A stretch of 64,000 bases of DNA, from positions 124,001-188,000 of the forward strand of contig JAPOXD010000023.1 of the NCBI GenBank assembly GCA_026707285.1, given 5' to 3'. Below the pieces are notes generated by a model that worked only from the letters and a program-made list of their open reading frames with translations, did no database searches and was not told where the DNA came from. Source of the DNA: Chloroflexota bacterium (GTDB lineage Bacteria; Chloroflexota; UBA11872). Numbering within the stretch: position 1 is the stretch's first letter; each line of letters starts with the position of its first letter. Both the position numbers and the translations under genes were made by a program. This document shows positions 16,548-27,200 of the stretch, piece by piece.

Positions 16548-17734
16548 CTAGGAAACCTCTGAGTTAGTCCCCGGTCGCGGCCCGCCGGCAGGGCCTATGC
16601 GCAGGTGTGACCGATAGCCGGTGAGGGCCTCAATGCACCCCCAGCGCTCATTTGCCGACGTGGAGTATGACGGCCAGCCGCGCCAGACGCGGCGGGAGCG
16701 CTTTCTCCAGCGCATGGACGCGCTGGTGCCGTGGGCCCAGCTCGAAGCGCGCATCCGCCCGGTCTACCCCACCGGTGAGCGCGGATGGACCCTTACCCCC
16801 TAGCCCTGCTGCTGCGGATTCACTGCGTCCAGCTGTTCGACAACCTCAGCGACCCGGCGATGGAAGGCGCGCTCTACGACAGCGTGGCGGTGCAACGGTT
16901 CGTGGGGCTGACCGCGCGGGACCCGCGGCCCGATGAGACCACCATCCTCCATTTTCGGCACCTGCTGGAACGGCACGACCTGGGCGCGGGGCTGCTGGCC
17001 GAGATCACCCAGCACCTGGCGACCCAGGGCCTGCGGCTGCGCGAAGGGACGATCGTGGACGCGACCATCCTCGACGCGCCGGCGTCGACGAAGAACCGCG
17101 CCCAGGCGCGCGATCCGGAGATGCATCAGGTGAAGAAGGGCCAGCAGTGGTACTTCGGGATGAAGGCGCACATCGGGGTGGACGCTGACACCGGGCTGGT
17201 GCACAGCGTGGCGACGACGCCGGCCAACATCGCGGATATCACGCAAGTGCCGCGGCTCCTGCATGGTGCCGAGACGCGCGTGTGGGGCGATCGGGATACG
17301 CGGGCGTCGCCCGGCATCCGGAGCACCAGGGCCGGGCGATCGACTGGCAGGTGGCGTTGCGTCCGGGCCAGCGGCGGCGCTTGGCGCCGGGCAGCGCCGC
17401 CGCCGAGGCGGAGCAGCGCAAGGCGTCGATCCAGGCGAAGGTGGAGCATCCGTTCCGGTATGTGAAGCGTCACTTCGGCTACACCCAGGTGCGGTATCGG
17501 GGGCTGGCCAAGAACCGCACCCGCCTGTGCCTGCTGTTCGGGTTCGCCAATCTGCTGCTGGCGGCACGTGCCGCACCGGCCTAAGCGGGCGCCGTGCGCC
17601 CTGCGCGGGGACGACCGCGGCCCCATGCACCCCATGACGGGCGGAACAAGCCGGCGCGTTGCCCCACACGACGATCCCGGCCCCGCACAAACGTCCTGGC
17701 CCTCAGGTGCCCCATTTGTTCAGAGGTTTCCTAG
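16548..17734 (+). mobile_element. IS5-family insertion sequence, structurally complete
   Basis: Terminal inverted repeats GGAAACCTCTGA (left, from 16551) and TCAGAGGTTTCC (right, ending 17731) are perfect and flanked by CTAG on both sides, the target duplication typical of IS5-group elements. Total length is about 1.19 kb. The transposase frame between them is broken (see 16621-17584). The right end is inserted next to an IS481 remnant. A deleted relative lies at 1691-1970. Confidence 0.88.
16621..17584 (+). pseudogene. IS5-family DDE transposase with two frame breaks
   Basis: Three frames together give a normal transposase of about 320 residues. The first part (SFADVEYDGQPRQTRRERFL) runs to about 16795. 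The second starts near DPYPLALLLRIHCVQLFDNL and includes LREGTIVDATILDAP (first catalytic Asp) and [17 protein letters not shown], running to about 17275. The third holds AIDWQVALRPGQRR and VEHPFRYVKRHFGYTQVRYR (catalytic Glu). Each break can be explained by one inserted or lost base. I see no slippery motif that would argue for programmed frameshifting, so the gene is probably dead. Confidence 0.8.
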
Positions 17735-17945
17735 ATGTACTGACCACAGACGTGTGAGACACGGCTGACGGGCGGCAGGCCACCCAACGAGCCGTGGGGC
17801 CGGCGCCGGTTATACCACCGCAGCCAGCCGAGGAGCGCCCGCGTGCGGTGGGCGCTGGTGGGGTAGGCGAAGGCGTAGGCCCACTGGCGCAAGAGGATTT
17901 GGATGAAGCGTTCCGCCTTGCCGTTGGGGCGGGACAAGCTCGCCC
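17731..17945 (-). mobile_element. IS481-type transposase C-terminal remnant
   Basis: The minus-strand frame reads RPNGKAERFIQILLRQWAYA, then ALLGWLRWYNRRRPHGSLGG and a short tail. 'PxxNGKxERF' and 'NxxRPHxSLGG' are the end of the integrase core of IS481 transposases. The stop codon is the TAG inside the CTAG target site of the adjacent IS5 element, so the IS5 insertion now sets the end of this frame. Upstream of about 17945 the similarity is lost. Confidence 0.75.
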
Positions 17946-18512
17946 GGCAGGGAGGTGCTGACCGCAGGCTCGCATCGGAGCAGCGGGCGGAGGACTTCCT
18001 GGACGGACCGCGCGTTGTCGAGGACGCCGCAAACCATACCCAGCAGGTACGAGGCATGGGATGACGGCGAGCACACCAGGGACATCCCCTTTGAGAGGTC
18101 ATCGAATGCCCCGGCTTCCAAAGCTCCCACTCCGACCACCTGCTCCAGATGGCAGACTTCATCATCCGCGCCCTAGTCAAGCAGGAGGAGGCGTCCCCCG
18201 GGGCAACGTGCCTGGGCATCGACCGGGTCTTCGGAATCCTCGACCGCGCCCTCAACCGGGGCGCGTCACGGCGAGACTCTAGGGCACCGTCAGCCGGTGA
18301 TCCTGCCATGCCCACGAGAGTCGGGCCGTTCTTCTCAAGAAGTCCACAGCCATTGACGCATCTCGAGCCCCACAACAGCTATCTTGAGAACTCTCAACTG
18401 ATGTAGAGTTGGGTGCGCCGTCTTGAGCGAAGCCCAAGATGTTGGTGGAGAGGCGATGGCTACTAGAGAATGCACGGGTTGAAAACGCCGTCGCATAAGA
18501 CCAAGGACTAGC
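17946..18512. other. Intergenic, no supported gene
   Basis: About 570 bases between the IS481 remnant and the DprA-like gene. The last 100 bases must hold the promoter of the DprA-HAD-PRTase operon, but no convincing boxes stand out. Other open frames look random. Confidence 0.45.
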
Positions 18513-19598
18513 GTGAACGTATATCCGAGCTCGGACGCTATTCAGCTCAAGTGGTGGTATTGGTTAAATTCAGTCAAGGGGCTGGGACCAGCCTACACGC
18601 GAACTCTGTTGGATGCGTTCGGCAGCCCTGTGCATATATATGAGGCCACCAAGGGAGAGTTGGAGCAGGCGATCACGCTGCCTGAAAGGACCTGGACTGC
18701 CCTTGAGAAGTCCAAAGCGTCTCTCCCCCGCTTTGCGTCAATTGCGGAACGTCAATCCAAGATCGCCGATGCGATGGGTGCCCGCATCCTGACGCTTCAC
18801 AGTCCCGATTATCCGGAGTTCTTGCGCTGCATACCCAAGCAGGCCCCTCCTGTTATCAATGTCCAGGGAGACCTCGACTTGGTTCGGCCGCGTTCAGTAG
18901 CCATAGTGGGAACGCGTTCCCCTAGTGACGAAGCAGTTGAAAGAGTGCGTTCACTTTCGGCATACCTTTGCGAGAACGGATCCCCGGTGGTCGCCGGCAT
19001 GGCGCGGGGCGTCGACTCCGCCGCTCACCGAGGCGCTCTTGACTCGGATGGCATGACTATTGGAGTCTTGGGGTCAGGGTTGGATCGCATCTATCCACCC
19101 GAGAATGCTCCGCTCTATGTTGAGACTAGACAGCGCGGCCTGCTAATCAGTCAATTCCCATTCGGATCCGCGCCAAGTCCGGCGAAACTGCGGCAGCGAA
19201 ACAAGCTGATAGTTGCGCTTTCAGAGGTCGTCGTCATAGCGGAGTCGGACGTGCAGGGTGGCGCAATGATCGCGGCCCGCTCCGCCCTAGAGCAGGACAG
19301 GAGTTTATTCGCTCTACAATGGCCTAATATGGAAATACCGTCACGAGCTGGCACTCAACGCCTTTTGGAGAGCAACTTGGCGCGTCCGGTTGACCGAGAG
19401 GACATGGACGCCCTCTTCAACACCCCTCCGTCCCGAGCTTCCGGCGTGACCGTCACCAAAGCATGGGAGGCGGCGTTTCCTAGGTCTCGCAGCACACGCA
19501 GTTCGGCAAACTCACGTCAGCGGCAATCTCGAAAGGAGATTTCAAAGGGCAGGTCAATCAAGTCGAAGAGCCAAGCTCCAGCGCGACATCGCCCATAG
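18513..19598 (+). CDS. DprA/Smf-like Rossmann protein (ShosA-like candidate)
   Basis: The product has 361 residues from GTG 18513. An N-terminal helix-hairpin region (LNSVKGLGPAYTRTLLDAFG) is followed by the DprA Rossmann core: VAIVGTRSPSDEA near 130, AGMARGVDSAAHRGAL, IGVLGSGLDRIYPPEN and LIVALSEVVVIAESDVQGGA. The C-terminal 60 residues are basic and Ser-rich (RSRSTRSSANSRQRQSRKEI) rather than the usual winged helix. Housekeeping DprA loads RecA on single-stranded DNA during transformation. Here it opens a three-gene operon with a HAD phosphatase and a phosphoribosyltransferase. In the ShosTA defence system a DprA-domain protein acts as antitoxin to a phosphoribosyltransferase toxin, so an antitoxin or sensor role is favoured by context. 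Confidence 0.82.
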   Translation: MNVYPSSDAIQLKWWYWLNSVKGLGPAYTRTLLDAFGSPVHIYEATKGELEQAITLPERTWTALEKSKASLPRFASIAERQSKIADAMGARILTLHSPDYPEFLRCIPKQAPPVINVQGDLDLVRPRSVAIVGTRSPSDEAVERVRSLSAYLCENGSPVVAGMARGVDSAAHRGALDSDGMTIGVLGSGLDRIYPPENAPLYVETRQRGLLISQFPFGSAPSPAKLRQRNKLIVALSEVVVIAESDVQGGAMIAARSALEQDRSLFALQWPNMEIPSRAGTQRLLESNLARPVDREDMDALFNTPPSRASGVTVTKAWEAAFPRSRSTRSSANSRQRQSRKEISKGRSIKSKSQAPARHRP

Positions 19599-19606
19599 CC
19601 CTTCAA

Positions 19607-20263
19607 TTGAGTCAACGGCTGGGTGTGATGCGTAAAGCCATCATCTGGGATCTCGATGGCGTCCTGGTGGATAGCTTGGGGCTTCGGCTTGCGGGGTTGA
19701 GTAATGCAGCATCAGGAGCCAAGGCACCGCACGAGAGAGACCTTCGGCGATGGCTCTGTCATGGGCCAAGAACTGCACTGAGAAACATCCCAGGCGCCAA
19801 CACTTCACTCCGGGACTTCGAGCGGTTCTGTCGAAGCGTCGCCTCCCGGTATCTCACGAAGTTTGCTGGTGTCGGTCAGACCCTCGAATCGTTGGACCAA
19901 CTTGGGGTAAAGCAGGGACTCGTCACATCAAGGACTACTGCCGACACCGAACGTTGGTTGAATCTGTGCCGAGTCCCAACAGTATTTGAGGCTCGCATCA
20001 CGTACTCCGATCGTCTTCGTCCGAAGCCAGATCCAGCGAGTCTCGTCGCTGCTGCAGACAGGCTGCAGGTCACAACAGAGGAGTCTGCCTATATAGGTGA
20101 CACCATTGAGGACGGCATCGCATGCGAACGTGCGGGGATGGCATTCCTCCTTGCCGGCTGGGGAACCCCTGACGCCGACGAGGTGCTTGCAGCCGTAACG
20201 CCCGACGGAGTCTTGGCAAGCCCATCCGACGTCTTAACCTGGGTGCAAGGAGGGCAGCGGTGA
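19607..20263 (+). CDS. HAD-superfamily phosphatase within the DprA-PRTase operon
   Basis: The product has 218 residues from TTG 19607, or about 211 from ATG 19628, where the fold begins. Motif I is IIWDLDGVLVDS with both catalytic Asp; motif II Thr/Ser is in GLVTSRT; motif III Lys is in RLRPKPDPAS; motif IV is AYIGDTIEDGIAC. The helical cap between motifs I and II is of the phosphoglycolate phosphatase type. It starts 8 bp after the DprA-like gene and overlaps the phosphoribosyltransferase gene by GTGA, so all three are co-translated. It may act on a phosphoribosylated product of the third gene (inference). Confidence 0.85.
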   Translation: MSQRLGVMRKAIIWDLDGVLVDSLGLRLAGLSNAASGAKAPHERDLRRWLCHGPRTALRNIPGANTSLRDFERFCRSVASRYLTKFAGVGQTLESLDQLGVKQGLVTSRTTADTERWLNLCRVPTVFEARITYSDRLRPKPDPASLVAAADRLQVTTEESAYIGDTIEDGIACERAGMAFLLAGWGTPDADEVLAAVTPDGVLASPSDVLTWVQGGQR

Positions 20264-21198
20264 TTCGCGTCAGCCCCGATCTACTGATCGAACTGGGATG
20301 CGAGGCAGCGTCTAGCGACAAGTATGGGGATGCGTTGGGATTCATAGGTCAAATCAACACTCCGGATGCGATGAGTCTCAAGGGGGAGTGGTCCTACCAA
20401 TACGGCAAACAACTGGTCAGCAGCGGCAAATATGGTGATGCCAGGGAGTTTTTCGCGGTCGCCGTCCAACACCATAGCCGGCCCCCCGTTCGCACTCTGG
20501 CCCAAAAGCGCAACGAGCTGGTCAATAGGATTCTCAATGGACAAACCAAACCGGTCGTCGACATGACAGATCAGTTTGAAACCGTGAGAATCGCTCAAGC
20601 CATGGCTCTGCCGCACGAGACTTTCGCGCCACTGATCGAAGTCACCGGATGCCCGGCAGCCTATCGCTCTGGGTATGACCCCAAGAGATCTGACCCTCTA
20701 AGTATGCTGATCCGCACCGTCAAACAAGAGTCGCGCGACCCCGTAGTCACCGAAGAACGCGAGAGGGCAATTGGGCAGGTAGGAGATTTTCTTGCAGCTT
20801 ACGCCCACGCCAGCACGCCGCTTCTGCGTGATGCAGACCTGCTAGTGCCGGTTCCTTCCGACTTGGAGCGTTTAGCAAGCAGGGGATACTCCATACCCCT
20901 GATACTCGCGGCTAGAGTGGCAACAAGATGCGCCGTTCCGTTGTACACCAACTTGATTGAAACGACGGGGCCTCGGGAAGACTTACGAAGGCTCCCGAGT
21001 TGGGCACGCGCAGGGGCTGTCGAGGACGCTTATGGCGGAACTGGCAAGGCCACGATGCTGGACGGGCTCAGTGTCATTGTGGTCGACGACGTGTTGACCA
21101 CCGGAGCGACCCTCCGTGAAGTGGCCTCGGTATTGCACGACTGCGGGTGTCGTAGAGTCTCGGCCCTGGTCCTGGCTCACACTGAGTGGGGTGGCTGA
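20260..21198 (+). CDS. Phosphoribosyltransferase (ComF-like; ShosT-like toxin candidate)
   Basis: The product has 312 residues from GTG 20260, overlapping the HAD stop. The C-terminal third is a type I phosphoribosyltransferase: LLVPVPSDLERLASRGYS, a conserved ComF-type stretch, then the PRPP loop VIVVDDVLTTGATLREVA with two adjacent Asp. The first 170 residues are not ComF and have no recognised domain (helical repeats around 15-90 such as YGDALGFI and YGDAREFF). ComF proteins belong to DNA uptake, but no other competence gene is near. Pairing with a DprA-like protein matches ShosTA, in which the phosphoribosyltransferase is toxic without its partner. Confidence 0.82.
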   Translation: MIRVSPDLLIELGCEAASSDKYGDALGFIGQINTPDAMSLKGEWSYQYGKQLVSSGKYGDAREFFAVAVQHHSRPPVRTLAQKRNELVNRILNGQTKPVVDMTDQFETVRIAQAMALPHETFAPLIEVTGCPAAYRSGYDPKRSDPLSMLIRTVKQESRDPVVTEERERAIGQVGDFLAAYAHASTPLLRDADLLVPVPSDLERLASRGYSIPLILAARVATRCAVPLYTNLIETTGPREDLRRLPSWARAGAVEDAYGGTGKATMLDGLSVIVVDDVLTTGATLREVASVLHDCGCRRVSALVLAHTEWGG

Positions 21199-21738
21199 GG
21201 ACTCCATTGGGCCTCCGGTGGCATTGAGCGAGCCCTAAACGGCAGCGAGGAGCGGTAAAAACTCCAGGATGTCGTACGGGGTGTCGGGATCTGGTCGAAC
21301 AAGCCGACTGCGCCGCCGACCGCCTGCCGACAGTCGTACGGCGGCGGCGCAATTGGAGATGTGATGCAGCCCAGCCGGCACGATGCGGGTCCGCCGGTTA
21401 TGGAGCCATACACGTCGCGGTCGCGACCCCAGGGCCCCGCCGCTGCACGTCGATATGCTCGCACGGTGCGTCCTCATCCCACGCTACGGCTGAGAGCGGG
21501 CCACGTCGGCGGTGCTAGCGGCACCGCCGAGCCGATCCCGAGGTCAGACCTGCTCGGCGACCGGATTCGACCGGCACGAGGATCGGCCGCTTGATTCCTG
21601 CGGCTGTCCGAGCGTCCGATGCAGGCGCGTCAGCCGCGGTGAGCCATCAGGGGTACCCGTGGGTGGCGCAAGATGTGGCGCAAGTTTGGCGCGAGTTGTA
21701 GCGCGAGCTCAGGCCACGCCGCCTGCCAGCACATCCTG
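21199..21738. other. Intergenic, no supported gene
   Basis: About 540 bases between the convergent phosphoribosyltransferase gene and the Fic pseudogene. Open frames on both strands are Arg/Pro-rich and featureless. I see no RNA-like structure that I could support. Confidence 0.45.
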
Positions 21739-22562
21739 TCATATGGCGACTTTGCCACGCTGTTTCACCTCGGCGAGTTGCGTGGCCAACCCGTGCGCGA
21801 AGAACTCGATCCACCGCATCATGTCCATCAGCATATGCCGCACGCTCTGGATGGCGGCGTAGAAGGTAACCCGATCCCGGTCGTAGTACTCGCTGATCGC
21901 AGAGAGCCGCTTGAAGTCGTAGCCGGCCCGGCATCGACACAACATCAACAGCAGCCGCGACGTGCGTCCGTTGCCGTCAAGGAACGGATGAAAATGCGCC
22001 AACTGAAACTGCGCGATGGCGCTGGCGATCACTGGATGCGCGTCGTGTGGGTGGTTAATCCATTGGACAAGGTCGCGCATGAGCTCCGGCACGTCGCCGG
22101 CCAGCGGCGGGACGTAGATCGCATCGCCCGTAGCCGAGTCGACGATGTTATTCTGGATGGTCCGATACTCGGGGGACGCGGCGGCGCCACCACTGACACC
22201 CACCACGAGGTAATGGTGAATCTCACGGACGAAGTTCTCCGAGATTGACCCCCATAGTTTAGATACTGGCTGCCGAATTCGAATGCATCCCGGTGGTTGA
22301 GCAACTCACGCGTGTCTTCGGGATCAGCGCCGGGGCCGAGGCGCCGGCGAGGAGCTCGGCCGCCTCGTCGATAGTGAGATGCGTCCCTACAATGTGCGTC
22401 GTGTGGTGGGCTTCCATCAGGAACCCGGTGCACCGCATGGCGTGAGTCCACGCATCTGAGAGCGTGGCGGCGTTGAGGAAGCCGCCGGCCCGTTCGATGT
22501 CGGTCAGCGCAGCTGCAATCCGATTCGTGATCCAAAACTGCGGGACGAAGCTCACGTTTGGC
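21739..22562 (-). pseudogene. Fic-family AMPylase, frameshifted
   Basis: Pieces in different frames add up to a Fic protein. Near 22320-22560 is FVPQFWITNRIAAALTDIER then THIVGTHLTIDEAAELLAG, the Fic_N region with its target-loop Thr/His. Around 22240-22330 another frame gives PEDTRELLNHRDAFEF. From 22206 the third frame gives YRTIQNNIVDSATGDAIYVP and the catalytic motif HFHPFLDGNGRTSR. At least two frame breaks separate them, so a full protein cannot be made. The intact Fic motif in the last frame could still encode a fragment. Fic enzymes transfer AMP to target proteins and occur as toxins. Confidence 0.8.
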
Positions 22563-24281
22563 GCTCTCGGAGCCGCGCACCCGCCTGACCGGCACCGGAC
22601 ACGCACGCCGTTTTCGCCGACGCTCTGGGGGCCTGCTGGCCATCCGCATCCGTCAACGGCCCGTGCCGCTCGCATGTCTGTGCGTCTGTGACTCGCGGCC
22701 GCGCCGGCCTGGGTTCAAGCTGGCTCGTGCCCCGATTGACCCGGAGCCGCTTAAGCGTCACGATCCAGTTGACGCGAGGGTGGCAACGTACCCCGCGCGC
22801 TGCCAGATTGGGGGCTGGCGATCGGCAGGGCTGTCGCGGGACCCGTGGACCGCGCCCGTCAAGTCGCGCATCCGGCGAGGTGATGCCGAGGCGTGAGGAC
22901 AGCCCGCCGGCTCGGCACGCCGCCCGCCGGTCAGAGCCACTGCCAGTTGTGACGACGCGGCCGCGTGGCCACCAAGTCTCCCGCGCAGAGGACTGGGCCA
23001 CTGGTAGTGACGGCGCCTTTTCGGCAGCCGCGCTTCGACTGGACTTGCCACATCTCGAGTCATGAGCGCCACACCAAGTCCCGGTAGGTCATACCAACCG
23101 CATCTCTCCGATTGGTCGCCGGTTGCCGTTCGTAGCCCATTGTCTGAACGCGCCCGGTCTCAACGACGGCCACACGGAAACGATTGGTCCCTCGGTCGTA
23201 GAAATCATTGCGGAACGCGACTCCACGATCTGACGTGAGCAAGCGGTCGGCAACCCAGGATTCCGCCTGTCGACATCGGAATTCCACCAGCGTCGCCCGT
23301 CGATATTGTTTCAGGTATCGACGACGAAAACCTGCGGGCCTGCTGCCCCCAGCTCTTGAGCGCCACCGCCAACAACCCGTCTTCGCGAGTGCAAGGGCGC
23401 GAACGCCCCGATCACCTGCCAGAGCACCTCGTAGTGCAGGCGGGGCGCTTCGCCCGGCGCCAGTAGCAGCAGGCGGATCCAGTTGAAGAACGACCCGATG
23501 GCCAGAGCCGCTTTCGGGTAGGCCAGGACGGCTCGCCCAAGCCGAGCCAACGTCGGAGAGTTGCCGCCGGTCTGTGCGTGCAGCCGCCCCAAATTCCCTG
23601 CCAGGGAGACGAGGATGGCCACTGCCGAAATGTTGTTCATCACGGCCCAACGCGCCCTAGTTCTCGTAGAGCGCACTGAATTGGTAATGCGCCAAGTAGG
23701 TCGCAGCATTCCCGAGAATCGGGCCGCCCGGCCCCCGCGACACCCACGGCATGCGCGTAGCCTGTCAGCTAGCGCCCGAGCTCGCGCACCCAGTAGTCAA
23801 CCGCAATGACCACCAGCGCCACCGCCAACACCATGCCCCACGAGGTCGTTAGGGGCCGAGACACCCGCAAGCATGTTTGTGACCTCGTCGATGAGCATGG
23901 ATCAGTGCCCAGGGCGTGCTCGCGCTTTCTGATGAAGCCGCTCAATCACCTCCCATAACCTGCGTCGGTCAGCGACGCGACGCTCCCGGCCTCGTCCACA
24001 TACTCTCGGACATGGAGCAACCGTTGGCCTTGGTGAAGTCCTTGAGCATCCCCAGCTGGCGGACACGGACAAGTTCACGCCCTGCCGGTAACTGGAATCC
24101 GTGGTGTCTAGGGTCTCCTATGAAAGCGGCTGTAGGTGCTTCTTCTGTTTAGTCAGTGTAGTGGCGGTTGCACCGGCAAAGGATAATGTGAACGCCTTGA
24201 CCGCAGGCGTGTCCGACCCCGTATCCATGATTTTTCACGCGAGTCACGGGATAGCCGAGACTCTAAGGAGAACTCCGCCTG
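22563..24281. other. Gene-poor stretch of 1.7 kb, probably decayed DNA
   Basis: No gene can be supported. At 23060-23650 two minus-strand frames look more protein-like than chance: one starts MNNISAVAILVSLAGN and contains ALAIGSFFNWIRLLLLAPGE, and the other ends with FRNDFYDRGTNRFRVAVVET. They would join by a frameshift near 23320. I do not recognise them; they may be a dead gene. The end of the stretch carries the AAGGAG ribosome-binding site (24265-24270) of the helicase gene. Confidence 0.4.
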
Positions 24282-27200
24282 GTGTCTAAGAGCAACGGAC
24301 GCCCCGCGATCCGATGCCTCTCACTTGACCTTGAAGTCGGCGTCCGAGACTCCCGCATCCACGCCTTCGCCGGTGTACGTTCCGACACCCGGCGGACCCT
24401 AATCGGCCCTAAGCGCACTGCCTTGGCCCGAGCACTGGTCCAGCTGGACCGCCTTGCCGATGGCGCTGACTTCATTCTCGGCCACAACCTGATCGCTTTC
24501 GATCTGCCCCACCTGCAAGCTGCGAGTCCCGGTTTGCGGCTGCTACGACTTCCCGCGGTGGACACGCTTCGACTCAATCCCTTGGCCTTTCCCCGCAACC
24601 CCTATCACCATCTTGTCAAGCACTATCAGGACGGAGGGCTCAGGCGCGGACGCATCAACGACCCTGAACTGGATTCCAGACTTGCCTTGGAGGTCTTCGA
24701 CGATCAGCTAAAGGCCCTGCGGGATTCACCGTCGGACTTGCTGACAGCCTGGCACTGGCTCACCACGTGTGATGGGGGCGAAGGATTCGGCCGGGTGTTC
24801 GCTTCGTTGAGGAACTCGCCGAGGCCGTCCGACGCTGAGGCGTTGGCGGCAATCCAGAGACGTTTGGCTGACTCATCCTGCCAGACGTGCGCTCGAGAGG
24901 TCATGGCGGACGCAACACAGAACGGCTGGGCACTGGCCTATGCGCTGTCGTGGCTGTCGGTGTCTGGAGGGAGCTCCGTCATGCCTCCTTGGGTGCGGCA
25001 TCAGTTTCCCGAGGCAGGTCGGCTGGTTAAACGATTGCGCGACAGCGCCTGCGCCGACCCCACGTGTGGTTGGTGCCGCGAGCGACACGATGCCCGCAAC
25101 GAGCTCACCCGGTGGTTCGGCTTTCCCGACTTCCGCGCCGAGCCATCGGACGAGAATGGACAGCCGATGCAGCGGTCAATCGTCGAGGCGGTCATGGCCC
25201 GGAAGCATGTGCTGGGCATCCTGCCAACCGGCGCGGGCAAGTCGCTCTGCTACCAGCTGCCGGCACTCTCCCGCTACGACAAGACCGGGGCGCTGACGGT
25301 TGTGATCTCGCCATTGGTCGCCCTCATGGCTGATCAAGTGGCGGGTCTCGAGGCTACGGGCATCGGCTCCTGCGTCACGATCAACGGGCTCCTTTCCATG
25401 CCTGAGCGAGCCGATGCGCTGGACCGGATACGACTTGGAGATGCCGGCATCGTCCTTGCGGCTCCTGAGCAGCTTCGTAGCGTCGCGTTTCGTCGCGCCC
25501 TTGACCAACGTGAGATCGGTGGGTGGGTGCTGGATGAGGCGCACTGCCTCTCGAAATGGGGGCACGACTTCCGGCCCGACTACCGGTACGTTGGGCGCTT
25601 CATCCGCGAGAAAGCGAGGGATGACCCGGTTCCGCCGGTCTTGTGCCTCACCGCGACCGCCAAGCCCGATGTGAAGACCGACATTGTCGAGTACTTCCAA
25701 GCGGAGCTGGACATCGACTTGACAGTTTTCGACGGCGGTGCTCGACGCGAGAATCTGGAGTTCGTCGTGGTGCCGACGAGCAGCGGGGCGAAGTTCGCCA
25801 ATGTCCACCAGATCCTCGACGCCGATCTGCCGGCGGATGATCCTGGCGGGTCAATCGTCTATTGCGCCACACGGCGGCACGCCGAAGAGCTAGCCGCGTT
25901 CCTCCAGGCCAAAGGCGTAACAGCCGACCACTTCCATTCGGGCCTGCCCCCGGAGACCAAGAAGAACGTCCAGGAGCGCTTCATCCGTGGCGATCTGCGA
26001 GCCATCGTCGCCACCAATGCCTTCGGCATGGGCATCGACAAGCCTGACGTTCGCCTGGTCATTCACGCCGATATCCCCGGCTCCCTCGAGAACTATCTGC
26101 AAGAGGCAGGCCGCGCTGGAAGGGACCAGCAACGGGCGCGCTGTGTATTGCTCTATACCCAAGACGATGTGGAGCGCCAGTTCGGGATGTCGGCCCGTTC
26201 CCGGCTGACGCGGCGTGAGATTCATGGTGTATTGCGAGCACTGCGAAACCTGGACCGTAAGAGGCGCCTGGATGGCCAAGTTGAGGCCACTGCCGGCGAG
26301 ATTCTCGGCGAGGACGAAGAGAAGGCCTTCGAGCGAGACTCCAACACCGACGACTCCCGGGTACGGACGGCCGTCGCCTGGCTGGAGGAGGCGGTGTTGC
26401 TCACCCGGGAGGAGAACCGGGTGCAGGTGTTTCCATCCTCGCTACGGGTCAACTCGGTAGAGGAGGCACGGGCCAGGCTCGAACGGTCCGACATCAGGAG
26501 CGGCTATCGCCGCCAACTACTGACCATCGCGGAGACGTTGTTCGAGGCGGATGCGGACGACGGAATCTCCACAGACGAGCTCATGGCGGCAACGGGTCTG
26601 ACCTCCACCGGGGTCAGGGGCGCACTGTACGACCTAGAGCGATTGGGGGTCGCCAGCAACGACACGGCGCTGACGGCCTTTGTTCACACGGGTGTGATGC
26701 GTGCCTCACAGCGACGCTTCACGCAGGCGGCGGCTCTGGAGATCGACCTGGTGGCCCACCTGCGCGAGACAGCGCCAGATCTGAGCATCGGCGATTCATC
26801 GACGCTCCATCTCCGCGTCGCCACCCAACGGCTCAAGGACGAGGGGCATTCGCACGCTCTACCGGAACACCTGTGGCGCATTGTGCAGAGCATCGCCGCC
26901 GACGGGCGTGGGGAGGGCGGCGGTGGCGGCAGCTTCGGCGTACGCCGGTGGGACGCCGAGACCGTACAGGTGACGCTGCACCGCGAGTGGGGCGTGTTGG
27001 AGAGGATTGCCGAGCTACGTCGCGCCGCGGCACGGCGCCTGCTCGACCATCTACTCGCCACCCTCCCGCAAGGAATCCGAGGCACCGACCTTCTAGCGGA
27101 GACGACCCTTGGCAAGCTGCTGGCGGCAGTCCAGTCCGATCTCGTGCTGAGAAGCGTAGTCAAGGACCCGGCAAAGCTGATGGAGCGTGCCTTGCTGTGG

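Noticed and set aside
18513-21198. A natural-transformation locus, given DprA- and ComF-like genes
   Set aside because: No other competence gene is present. The DprA-like protein has an atypical basic tail, the ComF-like protein a long unrelated N-terminus, and the neighbourhood is a defence island.
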